Notes: a model not told the origin generated them from the letters alone. A stretch of DNA of 64,000 nucleotides from Neobacillus sp. FSL H8-0543 (GCF_038592905.1 NZ_CP151943.1:716001-780000); one strand, 5' to 3'. Counted from the first letter of the stretch, positions 1-10,438 are shown. A program made the numbers and translations.

Positions 1-295
1 GTATTCCTTTTTCCTTCATCTCGATGATTCTTTCTTCAATCGATTCGACACCAAGTGCAACATGGTGGATTCCCTCACCGCGTTTTTCGATATATTTGGC
101 AATTGCACTTTCCGAGGAGGTAGGCTCTAACAGTTCAAGTTTCGTTTCTCCTGCCTTCAGAAATGCCACCCTTACCTGTTGACTCGTCACTTCTTCAATC
201 CCTAACAAAGGAAGCCTAAGGACATCAGTATAAAATGGAAGTGTATTCTCAAGTGATTTAACCGCTATTCCAATGTGATCAACTTTTTTAATCAT
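1..295 (-). CDS. mce: methylmalonyl-CoA epimerase, 3' end cut off by window edge
   Basis: The first 98 codons read from an ATG at 295 begin MIKKVDHIGIAVKSLENTLP and include GIHHVALGVESIEE. These are the two halves of a VOC-fold glyoxalase/epimerase with metal-binding His residues (DHIG and HHVA). The family converts (S)- to (R)-methylmalonyl-CoA, the form used by methylmalonyl-CoA mutase, whose genes lie at 6.4-10.4 kb. A GAGGGG ribosome site sits just upstream (about 301-306). The reading frame is open to position 1, so the gene continues outside the window; a propionyl-CoA carboxylase gene would be expected next. VOC proteins are diverse, but the mutase nearby makes this assignment firm. 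Confidence 0.88.
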   Translation of the reverse strand, partial: MIKKVDHIGIAVKSLENTLPFYTDVLRLPLLGIEEVTSQQVRVAFLKAGETKLELLEPTSSESAIAKYIEKRGEGIHHVALGVESIEERIIEMKEKGI

Positions 296-457
296 TCGAA
301 TCCCCTCTGTTCCAAAAATTAGAATTAATCAGATTATTATATTATTCGCTAAAAAATTCATAATTCCTCCCCAAATTGAGAGGTTGTTCCATTGTTCATT
401 TGGGCTTTTCCGTGTAAAATAGATAGTAAGCTACTTAATATAAAGGGGGAACCCACT

Positions 458-556
458 ATGTCTAAAAAGAAAACGAGAAAAATAATCGTTTACCTTATGC
501 TTTTTGCTATGCTTGCTTCCACTCTTCTCATCGGAATCGGCCAATTTATTTCTTAA
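458..556 (+). CDS. prli42: Prli42-type stressosome-associated membrane miniprotein (32 aa)
   Basis: A 32-residue ORF preceded by AAAGGGGGA encodes a basic N-terminus (MSKKKTRKIIVYLM) followed by one hydrophobic helix ending GIGQFIS. This matches the Prli42 miniprotein family of Listeria and Bacillus, which anchors the stressosome at the membrane. It is the only plus-strand gene in the first 20 kb. It ends at a strong hairpin shared with the convergent transpeptidase gene. The assignment rests on length, the KTRKIIVYLMLF motif and topology; no stressosome gene is in the window. Confidence 0.8.
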   Translation: MSKKKTRKIIVYLMLFAMLASTLLIGIGQFIS

Positions 557-564
557 AAATACTA

Positions 565-590
565 AAGGGACTGTCATGTGACAGTCCCTT
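565..590. terminator. bidirectional terminator between prli42 and the L,D-transpeptidase gene
   Basis: A perfect 12-bp inverted repeat (AAGGGACTGTCA, 2-nt loop, TGACAGTCCCTT) is followed by TTTTC on the plus strand and by A/T-rich sequence on the other side. It separates two convergent genes. Confidence 0.85.
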
Positions 591-597
591 TTCTTAT

Positions 598-1116
598 TCA
601 TTCGTTACTAATCGCACCGATCTCTTTTGCAAGTCTTTCAAATGACTTCTTCGATGAGATAACTAATATCTTTGTACCTAATGGTATTAATGGATAGAGA
701 GAAGTGATGACCTCGTTATGTGTACGGATGCAGCCTTGTGATACATATTTCCCTATGGAAGCTGGCTGGTTGGTTCCATGAATACCGTAGGTCCTTCCGT
801 CTGTACCTTTTGCATCAAAACCAATCCATCTTGACCCGAGTGGATTATTTGGGGCACCACCAGGAATATCCTTCCGTCGATAATAAGGATTTTCTGCCTT
901 AACGGTTATTGTAAATAGACCTTCAGGTGTTAATTCTTGAGTTTTCCCGCTCCCGATACTTACGACCGTTTGGACTCTATTATCGTCAATAAAGGCAAGT
1001 TCGTTTGTACTTTTATTCACGATAACAAACGGATCACCTGGAAGCGGATTAGGACCTAACGGCCACAGAGGCGAAATGAAAAAAGCAAACAGGATTGGCG
1101 ATAACATCTTAATCAT
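598..1116 (-). CDS. secreted L,D-transpeptidase (YkuD family)
   Basis: The 172-aa protein has an N-terminal hydrophobic signal segment (residues about 1-20) and a YkuD domain. The catalytic signature is HGTNQPASIGKYVSQGCIR, with His about 113 and the nucleophilic Cys in SQGCIR. YkuD enzymes cross-link or modify peptidoglycan by attacking the L,D bond of stem peptides outside the membrane. There is no LysM domain, unlike some Bacillus paralogs, so wall attachment is not evident. It stands alone between prli42 and yqjA. Which paralog it matches cannot be told from the sequence. Confidence 0.85.
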   Translation of the reverse strand: MIKMLSPILFAFFISPLWPLGPNPLPGDPFVIVNKSTNELAFIDDNRVQTVVSIGSGKTQELTPEGLFTITVKAENPYYRRKDIPGGAPNNPLGSRWIGFDAKGTDGRTYGIHGTNQPASIGKYVSQGCIRTHNEVITSLYPLIPLGTKILVISSKKSFERLAKEIGAISNE

Positions 1117-1140
1117 GTAAATCTACCTGCCTTTTTTCCC

Positions 1141-2139
1141 TTAGTTTGCTTCAACCTGCTTTGGTTCATTCACTTTTGATGATGGTTTTTTGATTCCTAT
1201 AAAAGAACTCTTGATAATTAGATACCTATTCATCTCGTTTGTTAAGTGCAATAAAGCAGCCCTAATTTCAAATTCTTCTCTTGTTTTGGGCAAGTCCATT
1301 TCCTCAAATTCCTTTTTCATATCGTTTAGTTTTTCAATAAATATTTCCGCTGTATTTTCTGGTTTAATGTTTTTGGACAAATCTTCAAGAAAATCAGCCC
1401 ACATTTTTCCTTGGGTAACTGTTCTTGTAATGGAGGTAACAATTGGCAATATCTGTTCAATAATCTCAAATTGCTTTTCTCTCATTTTAAAATAATTGAA
1501 ATAAATATTTTCATCCTTTAAAAAACGATTCTCTATATCTTTAAATGCCAGGCTTATTGCTTCCTCTAGAATTCTTGCTGTATCAGTAATCTCTTTACCT
1601 GACCAGTCACTTTCTCCATTTCTTAAATAACAAACTATTTCGGAAAAAATAACCTTAAAGTTTTCCTCGATTTTACCTTGATAATCTTTCAGCTTTTTAT
1701 CCACACTTGGCATATACAAATTCATAATCAGTGCAACACCAATCCCTATAGTAATAACTCCAATCTCATTTATAAATAGTCCCATCGTTATTTGATTAGC
1801 CATATAGATATGTAAAATAATTACAGTGCTTGTAACGACCCCATCGTACGCTTTTAACATCACCACTGTTGGGATAAAGAAAAACAACATAATTCCAATC
1901 ACGATTGGATGGTATCCAATTACTTCAAAAAACAGTGCTGAAAAAGGCATAGCAAGGATACAGGCAAAAAAACGATCCCAAGAAGTCCTTAAGGATTCTC
2001 TTTTTGTTGCCTGAATGCATAAAACGGTTAATATTCCGGCAGATGCATAGTTGTCTAATCCAAACTTCTGGGCAACTAAAATAGCAATAGCCGTTCCAAC
2101 TGCAGTTTTAATTGTCCTATAGCCGATACTATATCTCAT
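1141..2139 (-). CDS. yqjA: YqjA-like membrane protein (aromatic acid exporter family, DUF939)
   Basis: About four to six hydrophobic helices fill residues 10-150, followed by a soluble helical C-terminal half of about 170 residues. This layout is typical of the ArAE_1/DUF939 proteins. The open frame extends upstream to 2241 and overlaps the ABC ATPase gene. The ATG at 2139 is preferred because GGTGGGGAG precedes it and its product begins MRYSIGYRTIKTAVGTA like the family. It sits directly after artR, as in B. subtilis. Substrate and function are not known from the sequence. Confidence 0.8.
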   Translation of the reverse strand: MRYSIGYRTIKTAVGTAIAILVAQKFGLDNYASAGILTVLCIQATKRESLRTSWDRFFACILAMPFSALFFEVIGYHPIVIGIMLFFFIPTVVMLKAYDGVVTSTVIILHIYMANQITMGLFINEIGVITIGIGVALIMNLYMPSVDKKLKDYQGKIEENFKVIFSEIVCYLRNGESDWSGKEITDTARILEEAISLAFKDIENRFLKDENIYFNYFKMREKQFEIIEQILPIVTSITRTVTQGKMWADFLEDLSKNIKPENTAEIFIEKLNDMKKEFEEMDLPKTREEFEIRAALLHLTNEMNRYLIIKSSFIGIKKPSSKVNEPKQVEAN

Positions 2140-2209
2140 AGAATTCTCCCCACCCTTATTATGAAAAGAGATGATCAAGTTGATCATCTCTAAGGATAGC
2201 ATATACTTT

Positions 2210-2932
2210 TTAGAGCATTTTTTGCAAGAAGTCCTGTGCACGTTTGCTCTTTGGATTTGTAAAAAATTCCAGCGGTTTTGTGTCTTCTACTAGCAATCCG
2301 CCATCAAGAAATAATACTCGATCTGCCACTTCCCGAGCAAAGCCCATCTCGTGGGTCACAATTGCCATCGTCATACCTGTATGGGCAAGTGATTTCATAA
2401 CATCTAATACTTCCTTTACCATTTCAGGGTCTAGCGCCGAGGTTGGTTCATCAAATAGCATAACCTCAGGCTCCATCGCTAACGCACGTGCAATGGCAAC
2501 ACGCTGCTTTTGCCCGCCAGATAATCTTGTCGGATATTCATCCGCTTTGTCACGCAGTCCAACCCTATCTAAAAGATCACCTGCTACCTTCTCCGCTTCA
2601 TCTTTCGATAATCCTTTTACATTAATCGGAGCATACGTCAGATTTTGCATGACGGTTTTATGCGGGAACAAATGAAAATGTTGAAAAACCATCCCCACTT
2701 GTTGCCGCACCTTCATAATATTCGTCTTTTTATCGGTAATATTTTGATCAGCAATCAAAATTGTTCCGCTTGTTGGAGTTTCGAGAAAATTCATGCAGCG
2801 GAGGAAGGTGGACTTTCCTGACCCGGATGGGCCGATAATCGCAACGACTTCCCCAGAGTGGATGGTTGTTGATATCCCTTTTAATACTTCAAGTTTTCCA
2901 AAGCTTTTATGCAAGTTTTCTACCTTAATCAC
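2210..2932 (-). CDS. artR: amino-acid ABC transporter ATP-binding protein
   Basis: The 240-aa ATPase has Walker [10 protein letters not shown] (about residues 33-41), signature [15 protein letters not shown], Walker [13 protein letters not shown] and the switch His in VTHEMGFA. It belongs to the polar amino acid (GlnQ/ArtR) class. It energises import with the permease artQ, whose 3' end it overlaps by 8 bp, and the binding protein artP. The order matches the B. subtilis yqiXYZ (artPQR) operon, which is known for arginine uptake. Substrate identity here is inferred from synteny. Confidence 0.9.
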   Translation of the reverse strand: MIKVENLHKSFGKLEVLKGISTTIHSGEVVAIIGPSGSGKSTFLRCMNFLETPTSGTILIADQNITDKKTNIMKVRQQVGMVFQHFHLFPHKTVMQNLTYAPINVKGLSKDEAEKVAGDLLDRVGLRDKADEYPTRLSGGQKQRVAIARALAMEPEVMLFDEPTSALDPEMVKEVLDVMKSLAHTGMTMAIVTHEMGFAREVADRVLFLDGGLLVEDTKPLEFFTNPKSKRAQDFLQKML

Positions 2933-3584
2933 TGCGTCTCATTCTCCTTTCAAGCGCTTTTCCTAAGAAGGTCAATGTAATGACCATTAAGTAATAGATG
3001 AGGCCTGCAATCAACAACGGTTCGAAAAACGAGTAATTTTCAGCCCCTACCTGGTAAGAACGGCGCATAATATCCATAACACCAATGGTGGTCACAATCG
3101 CAGATTCCTTTGTTAGAGAAATGAATTCGTTCATTAATGCCGGCAAAATATTTTTCAGTGCCTGCGGCAGAATAATATCCCACATCATTTTCCAGTAGGG
3201 GACTCCTAAGGCCATTGCTGCTTCTTGTTGCCCCTTATCAATCGCGAGAATACCTGCCCTGATTATTTCAGATATGTATGCACCTGAATTTAGTGCAAAC
3301 GCTAAAATTGCCGCCGTATACGGTTCAATCTGAAACCCTGTTAACTGCGGAGAGCCATAGTAAATTAACATTAGCTGTAAAACCAACGGCGTACCGCGGA
3401 AAATAGATGTATAGGCATCAGCAAACCAGCCGAGAAATTTAATGGAGCTAATTTTGAATAAAGATAAGATAATACCAAGAATAAATCCAATAATTCCTGC
3501 TAAAATGACAATTTTAAGTGTGACGTATATTCCCTCTAATATAAATGGCATGGAAGGAATGAATTGTGCAAAATCTAAGTTCAT
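2925..3584 (-). CDS. artQ: amino-acid ABC transporter permease
   Basis: The 219-aa integral membrane protein shows about five hydrophobic helices. It has the EAA loop [22 protein letters not shown], through which HisM-type permeases dock on the ATPase. It lies between artP and artR in one transcription unit. A long hairpin precedes it in the artP-artQ gap and may let the binding-protein message accumulate over the permease message. Arginine specificity is inferred from gene order. Confidence 0.9.
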   Translation of the reverse strand: MNLDFAQFIPSMPFILEGIYVTLKIVILAGIIGFILGIILSLFKISSIKFLGWFADAYTSIFRGTPLVLQLMLIYYGSPQLTGFQIEPYTAAILAFALNSGAYISEIIRAGILAIDKGQQEAAMALGVPYWKMMWDIILPQALKNILPALMNEFISLTKESAIVTTIGVMDIMRRSYQVGAENYSFFEPLLIAGLIYYLMVITLTFLGKALERRMRRSD

Positions 3585-3612
3585 TCATTACCCGTCCTCT
3601 CTTTACAATTTC

Positions 3613-3650
3613 AAAGACGCTCAGAAGCAACTAGGCTTCCGAACGTCTTT
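3613..3650 (-). promoter_or_regulatory. intercistronic stem-loop between artP and artQ
   Basis: AAAGACG, TC and GAAGC segments pair across a short AACTAG loop to form a nearly perfect 16-bp stem. On the coding (minus) strand it is not followed by a U-run; the T-run lies on the other side. It therefore looks like an mRNA-stabilising or partial-attenuation hairpin rather than a strong terminator. Such hairpins are common downstream of ABC binding-protein genes. Confidence 0.55.
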
Positions 3651-3661
3651 TGTTTTTTTAC

Positions 3662-4450
3662 TTACTCTTCCCCGCCAAACCATTTTACAACCAATTCTTG
3701 CAGTTCGCCGTTTTCCTTCATTGCTTGTAACTCTTTGTTGAATTGCTCAGTAAGTTCGCTATTTTTCGGGAATGCAATCGCAGAACCTGCTTCTTCTGGA
3801 TCATCACTAATAGTAAAGCCTTTTAGATCTTTTTCATTTTCAAAATAACCCTTTGCTACCGTATCTTCAATGATAGCTGCATCAAAACGGCCAGCCTTCA
3901 TCTCTTGAATAAGTTCAGGGATACGATTACGGTTTTCAACTTTAATTGCAACCTTTTCATTAATTTCTTCGGCTTTTCCTTCTTGAATTGAACCAAGTTG
4001 TACTCCCACTGTTTTTCCTTCTAAATCTTCAAGCGTTTCAATTCCACTGTCTTTTTTAGAAATAATCATGTGCTGGGCTGTATAATAAATGTCACTGAAA
4101 TCAACATTTTTCTTACGTTTTTCTGTTGGAGTCATTCCTGCTAAGACAAAATCGGCTTGACCAGATTTCAGTGATTGAACCAATCCGCCGAAATCCATGT
4201 CTTTTACTTGAACTTCATATCCAAGCTTTGCAGCAATTGCTTTTGCTAAGTCAACATCAAAACCAATTATATCGTCGCTTTTACCTGTTTCGATATATTC
4301 AAACGGCGGATAATCTGCAGAGGTCGCCATCACTAAAACCTTGTTATCATCAGTTTTTTCACCTGTTTTATCCTCTTCACTTGTACCGCATCCAGCTAGT
4401 AAACCAGCTAATAATATCATTGTCATAAATAAGATAACCGCTTTTTTCAT
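3662..4450 (-). CDS. artP: extracellular amino-acid-binding lipoprotein of the art ABC importer
   Basis: The 262-aa precursor starts with a lipoprotein signal peptide and lipobox LLAGC (Cys about 21). A type-3 periplasmic binding-protein fold follows, with motifs YPPFEYIETGKSDDIIGFDVDLA broken as in the family, then DFVLAGMTPT and EDTVAKGYF. It captures the substrate outside the membrane and delivers it to ArtQ/ArtR. It is first in its operon, with its own promoter and a candidate arginine-repressor box upstream. Arginine as ligand is inferred from synteny and the operator. Confidence 0.9.
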   Translation of the reverse strand: MKKAVILFMTMILLAGLLAGCGTSEEDKTGEKTDDNKVLVMATSADYPPFEYIETGKSDDIIGFDVDLAKAIAAKLGYEVQVKDMDFGGLVQSLKSGQADFVLAGMTPTEKRKKNVDFSDIYYTAQHMIISKKDSGIETLEDLEGKTVGVQLGSIQEGKAEEINEKVAIKVENRNRIPELIQEMKAGRFDAAIIEDTVAKGYFENEKDLKGFTISDDPEEAGSAIAFPKNSELTEQFNKELQAMKENGELQELVVKWFGGEE

Positions 4451-4540
4451 TTTGTTTTCCTCCTATAATTTTCAGAATATTAATTATTCTTCTTTTTGAA
4501 TTTCTGTTTACTATTTTTCTAGTAAAAATGCATTAAATAA

Positions 4541-4591
4541 TTAATAATTATTCATATTAATGAATTTTAACACAGCTTTATAATTATGCAA
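4541..4591 (-). promoter_or_regulatory. artP promoter with candidate ARG box
   Basis: On the minus strand, TTGCAT (4586-4591) and TAAAAT (4564-4569) form a 16-bp-spaced sigma-A-like promoter. Just downstream, TGAATAATTATTAA (4541-4554) matches the ArgR/AhrC half-site pattern TGAAT-N4-ATTCA with one mismatch. ahrC itself is at 26.6 kb. Operator function is inferred. Confidence 0.45.
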
Positions 4592-4640
4592 GTATATTTT
4601 TAAAAATTCATTTACGTTTTTTTAAAATATTATTTTTCAT

Positions 4641-4672
4641 AAAAAAAAGCAAATCTCCATAAAGAGATTCGC
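4641..4672 (-). terminator. Rho-independent terminator after brxB
   Basis: On the minus strand GCGAATCTC pairs with GAGATTTGC around a TTTATG loop and is followed by eight T residues. Confidence 0.9.
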
Positions 4673-4690
4673 CCTTTTTGCGTTCAAATA

Positions 4691-5128
4691 TTAAAGCTCT
4701 TCGCAGTGTTCTTCGAATTCATTTTGAAGCTTTGATACAACTGTTGCTGGATCATAGCCTTCAATTTGATGCCTCTCAACCATGGAGACGATCTTTCCAT
4801 CTTTTAATAAAGCAAAGGATGGCGAGGATGGCGGATAGCCAGTAAAATAACTTCTTGCCTTTTCAGTTGCTTCTTTATCTTGTCCAGCAAAAACAGTAAC
4901 CAGATTATCGGGACGTTTATCATAATGAAGTGCATGTGCTGCTGCAGGACGCGCTATACCGCCTGCACATCCGCATACAGAGTTAATCATAACTAAGGTC
5001 GTACCTTTTTGTTCTAGAGCTGCCTCGACCTCTTCAGGTGTTTTAAGCTCTTGATAACCAGCTGATGCTATTTCTTGTCGTGCTTGTGTCACGACATCAT
5101 TCATGAAAAAGTTAAAATCCATGCTCAT
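4691..5128 (-). CDS. brxB: bacilliredoxin BrxB (YphP/YqiW family)
   Basis: The 145-aa thioredoxin-fold protein has the CGC motif in [15 protein letters not shown] that defines bacilliredoxins. These remove bacillithiol from S-bacillithiolated proteins in the cytoplasm. Length and the MSMDF start match YqiW. Between its strong terminator and the one after meaB it looks monocistronic. In B. subtilis it also lies next to the art operon; here the methylmalonyl-CoA genes are placed on its other side. Confidence 0.93.
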   Translation of the reverse strand: MSMDFNFFMNDVVTQARQEIASAGYQELKTPEEVEAALEQKGTTLVMINSVCGCAGGIARPAAAHALHYDKRPDNLVTVFAGQDKEATEKARSYFTGYPPSSPSFALLKDGKIVSMVERHQIEGYDPATVVSKLQNEFEEHCEEL

Positions 5129-5210
5129 AAAATCACTCCTATTGTATGTCTATATAACTACATAATAACAGTAAAAATGTACTTTGTTCAAATATATAAG
5201 ACATTAATCT

Positions 5211-5248
5211 AAAAAATAACATCAGCCAATCATGGCTTCTGTTATTTT
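5211..5248 (-). terminator. terminator of the mutA-mutB-meaB operon, overlapping the meaB stop
   Basis: On the minus strand AATAACAGAAGCC pairs with GGCTGATGTTATT around AATCAT with small mismatches and is followed by TTTTTT. The stem begins within the last codons of meaB. Confidence 0.85.
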
Positions 5249-6366
5249 TTAGTTGCTAGGTAAGCCGTAAATAATGTTTCTACGGCTGAGGCGGCTGTTA
5301 TTTCTCCAGCCATTACCTCATTTTCTAGTTGGGGGAGCTTTAACTTTACTTCAGGATGATGGAAAAAGCTGTAATGTAATTGATCGGTAATCATTGAATA
5401 AATCCAAGTCCTCTGCTGACTCTTTCTTCTTTCTGCTAGTACTCCAGACATAGTACCAGTTTCTTCAAAAAGTTTAATGACATCCCAAATCTCACTAACG
5501 CCTTCTCCATTTACAGATGAACATGTATAAGCCTTTGTTGCCCATCCTTTAGTTGCGGGTAGCAGAAAGTGAAGAATTCGGCTGTACTCTTTTCGGGTTA
5601 GTTCCGCTTTTCCTCTATTTTCTCCATCCGCCTTGTGGACAATAACAGCATCAGCGAGTTCCATTATCCCCTTTTTCATGCCCTGCAGTTCATCCCCTGC
5701 TCCTGTCAATACAAGCAGCATAAAAAAATCAACCATATCCCTGATGATGACTTCACTCTGGCCCACACCTACCGTTTCAATCAAAATCACATCAAATCCT
5801 GCGGCTTCACATAGCAGCATTGCTTCCCTCGTTTTCCGATGGACACCGCCAAGCTTCCCAGCAGTAGGAGAGGGGCGAATAAAGGCACGTGGATTTCTTG
5901 CGAGCTGTTCCATCCTTGTTTTATCTCCTAGTATACTCCCGCCGCTAAGACTTGAGCTTGGATCAATAGCTAGGACGGCAACATGTAAACCTAGCCCACA
6001 AAGATATGTTCCAAAAGTCTCAATAAATGTACTTTTTCCAGCTCCCGGTACCCCAGTAATCCCAATTCGGATGGAATTACCGCTTTTGTATAAAAGTTTT
6101 TTCAGAAGCTCCTGGGCCTTATAGAAATGGTGCTCCGCATTACTTTCAACTAAGGTGATTGCACGTGCAAGCAGGCTTCTATCTCCTTTTATCACCCCAT
6201 TGAATAATTCTTCAACGGATGGCTCAATTGATTGGCGCTTTTGAAAACGGATATTTTTTGGGATGGATGTAGCCTGTGACTCTAGTTCTTGACCTTTCCT
6301 GATTACACTTGAAAATTTATCAGGTTCATTCGGGTCGCTCCATTCCGGTTTCTTACCCGCATCCAT
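5242..6366 (-). CDS. meaB: MeaB-type G-protein chaperone of methylmalonyl-CoA mutase
   Basis: The 374-aa G3E GTPase carries Walker A GVPGAGKS at residues 105-112. It has the Mg-binding ETVGVGQSEV segment and an NKxD-like base motif written VHKADGEN. MeaB proteins load and protect the B12 cofactor of methylmalonyl-CoA mutase using GTP. It begins immediately after the mutB stop, so it is translated with the mutase. The N-terminal extension of about 50 residues is rich in polar residues and without a recognised motif. Older annotation calls this family ArgK, an arginine-transport kinase; the neighbours make MeaB clearly better. Confidence 0.93.
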   Translation of the reverse strand: MDAGKKPEWSDPNEPDKFSSVIRKGQELESQATSIPKNIRFQKRQSIEPSVEELFNGVIKGDRSLLARAITLVESNAEHHFYKAQELLKKLLYKSGNSIRIGITGVPGAGKSTFIETFGTYLCGLGLHVAVLAIDPSSSLSGGSILGDKTRMEQLARNPRAFIRPSPTAGKLGGVHRKTREAMLLCEAAGFDVILIETVGVGQSEVIIRDMVDFFMLLVLTGAGDELQGMKKGIMELADAVIVHKADGENRGKAELTRKEYSRILHFLLPATKGWATKAYTCSSVNGEGVSEIWDVIKLFEETGTMSGVLAERRKSQQRTWIYSMITDQLHYSFFHHPEVKLKLPQLENEVMAGEITAASAVETLFTAYLATKK

Positions 6367-8565
6367 TTATTCTGCCACTTCCTCATAACCGAGTTGTTTA
6401 TAAATCTCCTTGATTACCTTTCCAGCAGCAACTGGAATAATTGTACCTGGACCAAAAATAGCTGATGCACCCTTTTCATACAAATATTGATAATCTTGCG
6501 CAGGAATAACTCCACCGATAACGACTAAAATATCTTCCCTGCCTAACTTTTTCAATTCTGCAACAAGCTGTGGAAGCAGTGTTTTATGCCCTGCAGCCAG
6601 CGAGCTCATACCGATCACATGTACATCATTTTCAATCCCCTGTAAGGCTGTTTCTTCTGGTGTTTGGAATAATGGACCGATATCAACGTCAAACCCGAGG
6701 TCAGCGAAAGCAGTAGCTATTACCTTTGCACCGCGGTCATGTCCATCCTGTCCCATTTTTGCAATTAGAATCCTCGGTCTTCTTCCTTCATTCTCAAGGA
6801 ATTCATCTGTCATTTTTTTTACTTCAGAAATTTCTTCTTCATTGGTAAAAGCCTTGCTGTATACACCGCTTATTGAACGGATAATTGCTTTATGTCTGTT
6901 TGCTACTTTTTCTATTGCATCTGAAATTTCTCCTAGTGTCGCCCTCACTCTAGCAGCCCTAACGGCAAGTTCCAGCAAATTACCTTTACCTGATTCCGCA
7001 GCATGGGTTAAGGCTAGTAATGCTTCCTCCACTATATTCTCATCACGAGCAGCTTTTAACGAATTTAACTTTTCAATTTGCTTTATACGGACTGCGGTAT
7101 TATCAATATCTAAAATATCTATCGCTTCTTCTTTTTCGAGGCGATAACGATTTACACCAATAATCGTTTCTGATCCTGAGTCAATTTGAGCTTGCCTTTT
7201 TGCAGCAGCCTCTTCAATTCTCATTTTTGGAAGGCCAGTTTCAATCGCCTTTGCCATGCCGCCTAGCTTTTCAATTTCCTCAATATGCGTCCATGCACGC
7301 TGCACCAATTCATCAGTGAGTTTTTCCACATAGTAGGATCCAGCCCATGGATCAATTACCTTCGTTATCCCTGACTCTTCCTGAAGGAACAGCTGTGTAT
7401 TTCTGGCTATTCGAGCAGAGAAGTCGGTTGGTAAAGCAATCGCCTCATCTAAGGCATTAGTATGGAGTGATTGGGTATGCCCCATTGCTGCCGCATGTGC
7501 TTCAAGCAGTGTTCGAATAACATTATTAAACGGGTCCTGCTCCGTCAAGCTCCATCCAGAGGTTTGCGAATGGGTTCTAAGGGCCAACGATTTCTTGTTT
7601 TTCGGCTCAAACGATTGAATCATCTTTGCCCATATCAAACGAGCTGCCCGCATCTTGGCGACTTCCATAAAATAATTCATTCCCACTGCCCAGAAGAAAG
7701 ATAATCTCGGTGCAAATTTATCGATTTCAATTCCTGCTTTTAGCCCCGTTCTTACATACTCCAGCCCATCAGCGAGTGTATATGCCAGTTCAAGATCAGC
7801 TGGCGCACCGGCTTCCTGCATATGATAGCCGGAAATACTGATACTATTAAACTTTGGCATATATTTGGAAGTATACTCAAAGATATCCGCAATGATCTTC
7901 ATTGACATTTCCGGTGGATAGATATAAGTGTTCCTGACCATATATTCTTTCAAAATATCATTTTGAATCGTTCCTGAGAGCTTGTCCTGACTTACTCCTT
8001 GTTCTTCTGCAGCAGCAATAAAAAATGCGAGGATTGGTAAAACGGCCCCATTCATTGTCATCGAAACAGACATTTGATCTAACGGTATTCCATCAAATAA
8101 AGTCTTCATATCGAGAACAGAATCAATCGCAACACCGGCTTTTCCGACATCCCCAACAACGCGGGGATGATCTGAATCGTAGCCACGGTGTGTTGCTAAA
8201 TCAAAAGCAACAGATAATCCCTTTTGTCCCATAGCCAGATTACGGCGATAGAAGGCATTGCTTTCCTCGGCTGTTGAAAATCCTGCATATTGACGGACTG
8301 TCCATGGGCGGTTCACATACATTGTTGGATAAGGACCGCGTGTATATGGCGGCAGACCAGGCAGATCGTCTAAATGCTCGATTTCGTTACGATCCTCCGT
8401 TGTATAAAGAGGTTTTAGCTTAATTTGTTCGTTAGTTTCAAAAAGCAAATCATCTATGGAGGATTGAATATCCTTTTCAACCTGTTCCTGCCATTGTTGT
8501 TTAGTGATGAAGTCCTGCTCATTATTTAATGGTATATTTTGGAAATCAGGCTTTTGAAGCTTCAC
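6367..8565 (-). CDS. mutB: methylmalonyl-CoA mutase large (catalytic) subunit
   Basis: The 732-aa protein joins an acyl-CoA mutase TIM barrel (residues about 40-570) to a C-terminal B12-binding domain. That domain has the base-off motif DGHDRG followed by GMSSLAAGH and GGVIPAQDY. The enzyme isomerises (R)-methylmalonyl-CoA to succinyl-CoA with adenosylcobalamin. It starts at a GTG (8565) with GGAGGTG placed inside the end of mutA; the two genes overlap by 20 bp, which suggests translational coupling of a heterodimer. It links propionyl-CoA made by the neighbouring Bkd complex to the TCA cycle. Confidence 0.96.
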   Translation of the reverse strand: MKLQKPDFQNIPLNNEQDFITKQQWQEQVEKDIQSSIDDLLFETNEQIKLKPLYTTEDRNEIEHLDDLPGLPPYTRGPYPTMYVNRPWTVRQYAGFSTAEESNAFYRRNLAMGQKGLSVAFDLATHRGYDSDHPRVVGDVGKAGVAIDSVLDMKTLFDGIPLDQMSVSMTMNGAVLPILAFFIAAAEEQGVSQDKLSGTIQNDILKEYMVRNTYIYPPEMSMKIIADIFEYTSKYMPKFNSISISGYHMQEAGAPADLELAYTLADGLEYVRTGLKAGIEIDKFAPRLSFFWAVGMNYFMEVAKMRAARLIWAKMIQSFEPKNKKSLALRTHSQTSGWSLTEQDPFNNVIRTLLEAHAAAMGHTQSLHTNALDEAIALPTDFSARIARNTQLFLQEESGITKVIDPWAGSYYVEKLTDELVQRAWTHIEEIEKLGGMAKAIETGLPKMRIEEAAAKRQAQIDSGSETIIGVNRYRLEKEEAIDILDIDNTAVRIKQIEKLNSLKAARDENIVEEALLALTHAAESGKGNLLELAVRAARVRATLGEISDAIEKVANRHKAIIRSISGVYSKAFTNEEEISEVKKMTDEFLENEGRRPRILIAKMGQDGHDRGAKVIATAFADLGFDVDIGPLFQTPEETALQGIENDVHVIGMSSLAAGHKTLLPQLVAELKKLGREDILVVIGGVIPAQDYQYLYEKGASAIFGPGTIIPVAAGKVIKEIYKQLGYEEVAE

Positions 8566-10438
8566 CTGCCAACACCTCCATTTCTGTTAATATGATAGAA
8601 AGTGTTTCATAACAATTACTTTTCACATGGACAAACTGCTTAATTCCTTCTTTAAGCCATTGTATCTGTTGCTCTTTTTCCGGTAATCCTGCCAAATAAA
8701 TCACTCGATCAGGAAATTCTTTTGTTAATGCTGTAACAATTTCATGTCCATATTGCTCGTATTGGTCATTACTGCCGCAAAGGCAAAGATATTTTGTGTT
8801 TTGGTTTATTACAAACTGTTTCGCCGCTTCATATGTAGTTATAGAACCGCTTTCTGCAGCTTTGAGTCCTCCTGCAGCAAGAAACCCTTTCATAAAATCT
8901 AGTCTAGGTTTATAATTGCGCAGTTCTCCAAGACAAAGCATACTTACGAAGGGTTCAGAGCCAGATTTGTTTTCAATGTCTTTACTAATTTTCCTTAAAC
9001 TTTCAAATGGTTCAGCAACTCTCGTTTGCTTAATCGCCTCAAAATTAATCGTCATATGGTCATTGCTAAAATAGTTATTAAGGCTATTTTCTTTTGACCC
9101 AGGTACCTGTTCATCGAGATTTGCATATACATTTGTTCCAATTACGCTTTGCTTCCTTGTGAAAATATCATGCTGACGTTTGTTGCTGATTGCTTTTATA
9201 TCATATTGTAGCTTGCTCGATTTTAAGACTTCAAGAATTCCTCCGTTTGCCTCTAGTTGCTGAAAATAACCCCAACCCTTTTCAGCTAATTCCCCTGTTA
9301 AGGACTCTATATACCATGAACCTCCAGCAGGGTCAGCTACCTTTTGTAAATAAGCTTCTTCCATCAAAATGTTCTGTGTATTCCTGGCAATCCGCTCTGA
9401 TAGCTGGGTGCTCCCAGTAATGTCATCAAATGGTGTTACGTGCAAATACTGAACTCCGCCAAGTACAGCTGCAAAGGCCTCATTCCCTGCCCGTAGAATA
9501 TTTACATGCGGGTCATAAACCGCTTTTGTATAGTTGGAAGTTTCTGCAGCTATGTGCATGCCTCTAGACGATGGTTCAGCACCATATACCCCAGTGATCT
9601 TATTCCAAAGAATACGGGCCGCCCGAAGCTTAGCCAGCTCCATAAAGAAATTACCGCCGATTGAGAATTGGAAAACCATTTTCGATAGAGCTTCATCAAG
9701 GCGCATTCCATCCTCCAGGAGCCTTTGTATATAATAGACACCTGTAGCAGCTGCAATTCCTAGCTCCTGGACCGCATTTGCCCCGCCTTGATGGTAGACT
9801 GCGGTATTAATCAAGACTGTTTGAAGATTAGGAAGTTTATTATTTGCCAGTTTAATATCCTCTGACCATACTGCAAGAACTTCATTTGACATTTGTCCTT
9901 CTTCAGCGAACATTGAAATTGGGTCGTTAGCAACGTATCCAGTGATTTTATCACCATTACCCTGCTGCACCGCCATTTCTGTTAGTTCAGCAATAAGTGC
10001 AGATTGCATACCTTTTGTATTGATAGCAAAAGGATATATTTCTGTGAGTTCACCTAGTATTTCCCTTAACGTTTCCTTGCCGTTAAAAAGTTGCTTAGAA
10101 ACTTCAAAAGAAATAGCTGTTTGTCCTTTCTCAATTGCTTCTTGAAGCTTCCCCTTTAATTCTGCGAAGGATTTGGAGGAAATTCGCTGAGCTACCTTCC
10201 AGTTGCTTGTTTGATATCCTAAAGGATAAATCCCTCTTCTAAAATCAGAGCCTCCTGGATAATCTGATATTTTTTGCTCATCTAAGCGTGTGTAAAGTGC
10301 CTGCAACGTAATAGCTTCATATGTAGTTGTTTGTAATGAATCAACCGTTTTTCCCTTCAACGATTCCTCTGCTTTTAACTTCCAATCATTTTTCGTTATC
10401 GAAGGAAAGGTTTGATTTTTTAAATCTTCAAAACTCAT
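8546..10438 (-). CDS. mutA: methylmalonyl-CoA mutase small (non-catalytic) subunit
   Basis: The 630-aa protein has the same barrel-plus-B12-like layout as MutB, with [15 protein letters not shown] and [14 protein letters not shown] segments. The C-terminal domain lacks the DxHxxG cobalamin ligand motif, as expected for the structural partner subunit. The frame opens at a GTG at 10447, but the ATG at 10438 has GGGGGTGG correctly spaced. It is the first gene of mutA-mutB-meaB. Confidence 0.94.
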   Translation of the reverse strand: MSFEDLKNQTFPSITKNDWKLKAEESLKGKTVDSLQTTTYEAITLQALYTRLDEQKISDYPGGSDFRRGIYPLGYQTSNWKVAQRISSKSFAELKGKLQEAIEKGQTAISFEVSKQLFNGKETLREILGELTEIYPFAINTKGMQSALIAELTEMAVQQGNGDKITGYVANDPISMFAEEGQMSNEVLAVWSEDIKLANNKLPNLQTVLINTAVYHQGGANAVQELGIAAATGVYYIQRLLEDGMRLDEALSKMVFQFSIGGNFFMELAKLRAARILWNKITGVYGAEPSSRGMHIAAETSNYTKAVYDPHVNILRAGNEAFAAVLGGVQYLHVTPFDDITGSTQLSERIARNTQNILMEEAYLQKVADPAGGSWYIESLTGELAEKGWGYFQQLEANGGILEVLKSSKLQYDIKAISNKRQHDIFTRKQSVIGTNVYANLDEQVPGSKENSLNNYFSNDHMTINFEAIKQTRVAEPFESLRKISKDIENKSGSEPFVSMLCLGELRNYKPRLDFMKGFLAAGGLKAAESGSITTYEAAKQFVINQNTKYLCLCGSNDQYEQYGHEIVTALTKEFPDRVIYLAGLPEKEQQIQWLKEGIKQFVHVKSNCYETLSIILTEMEVLAGEASKA

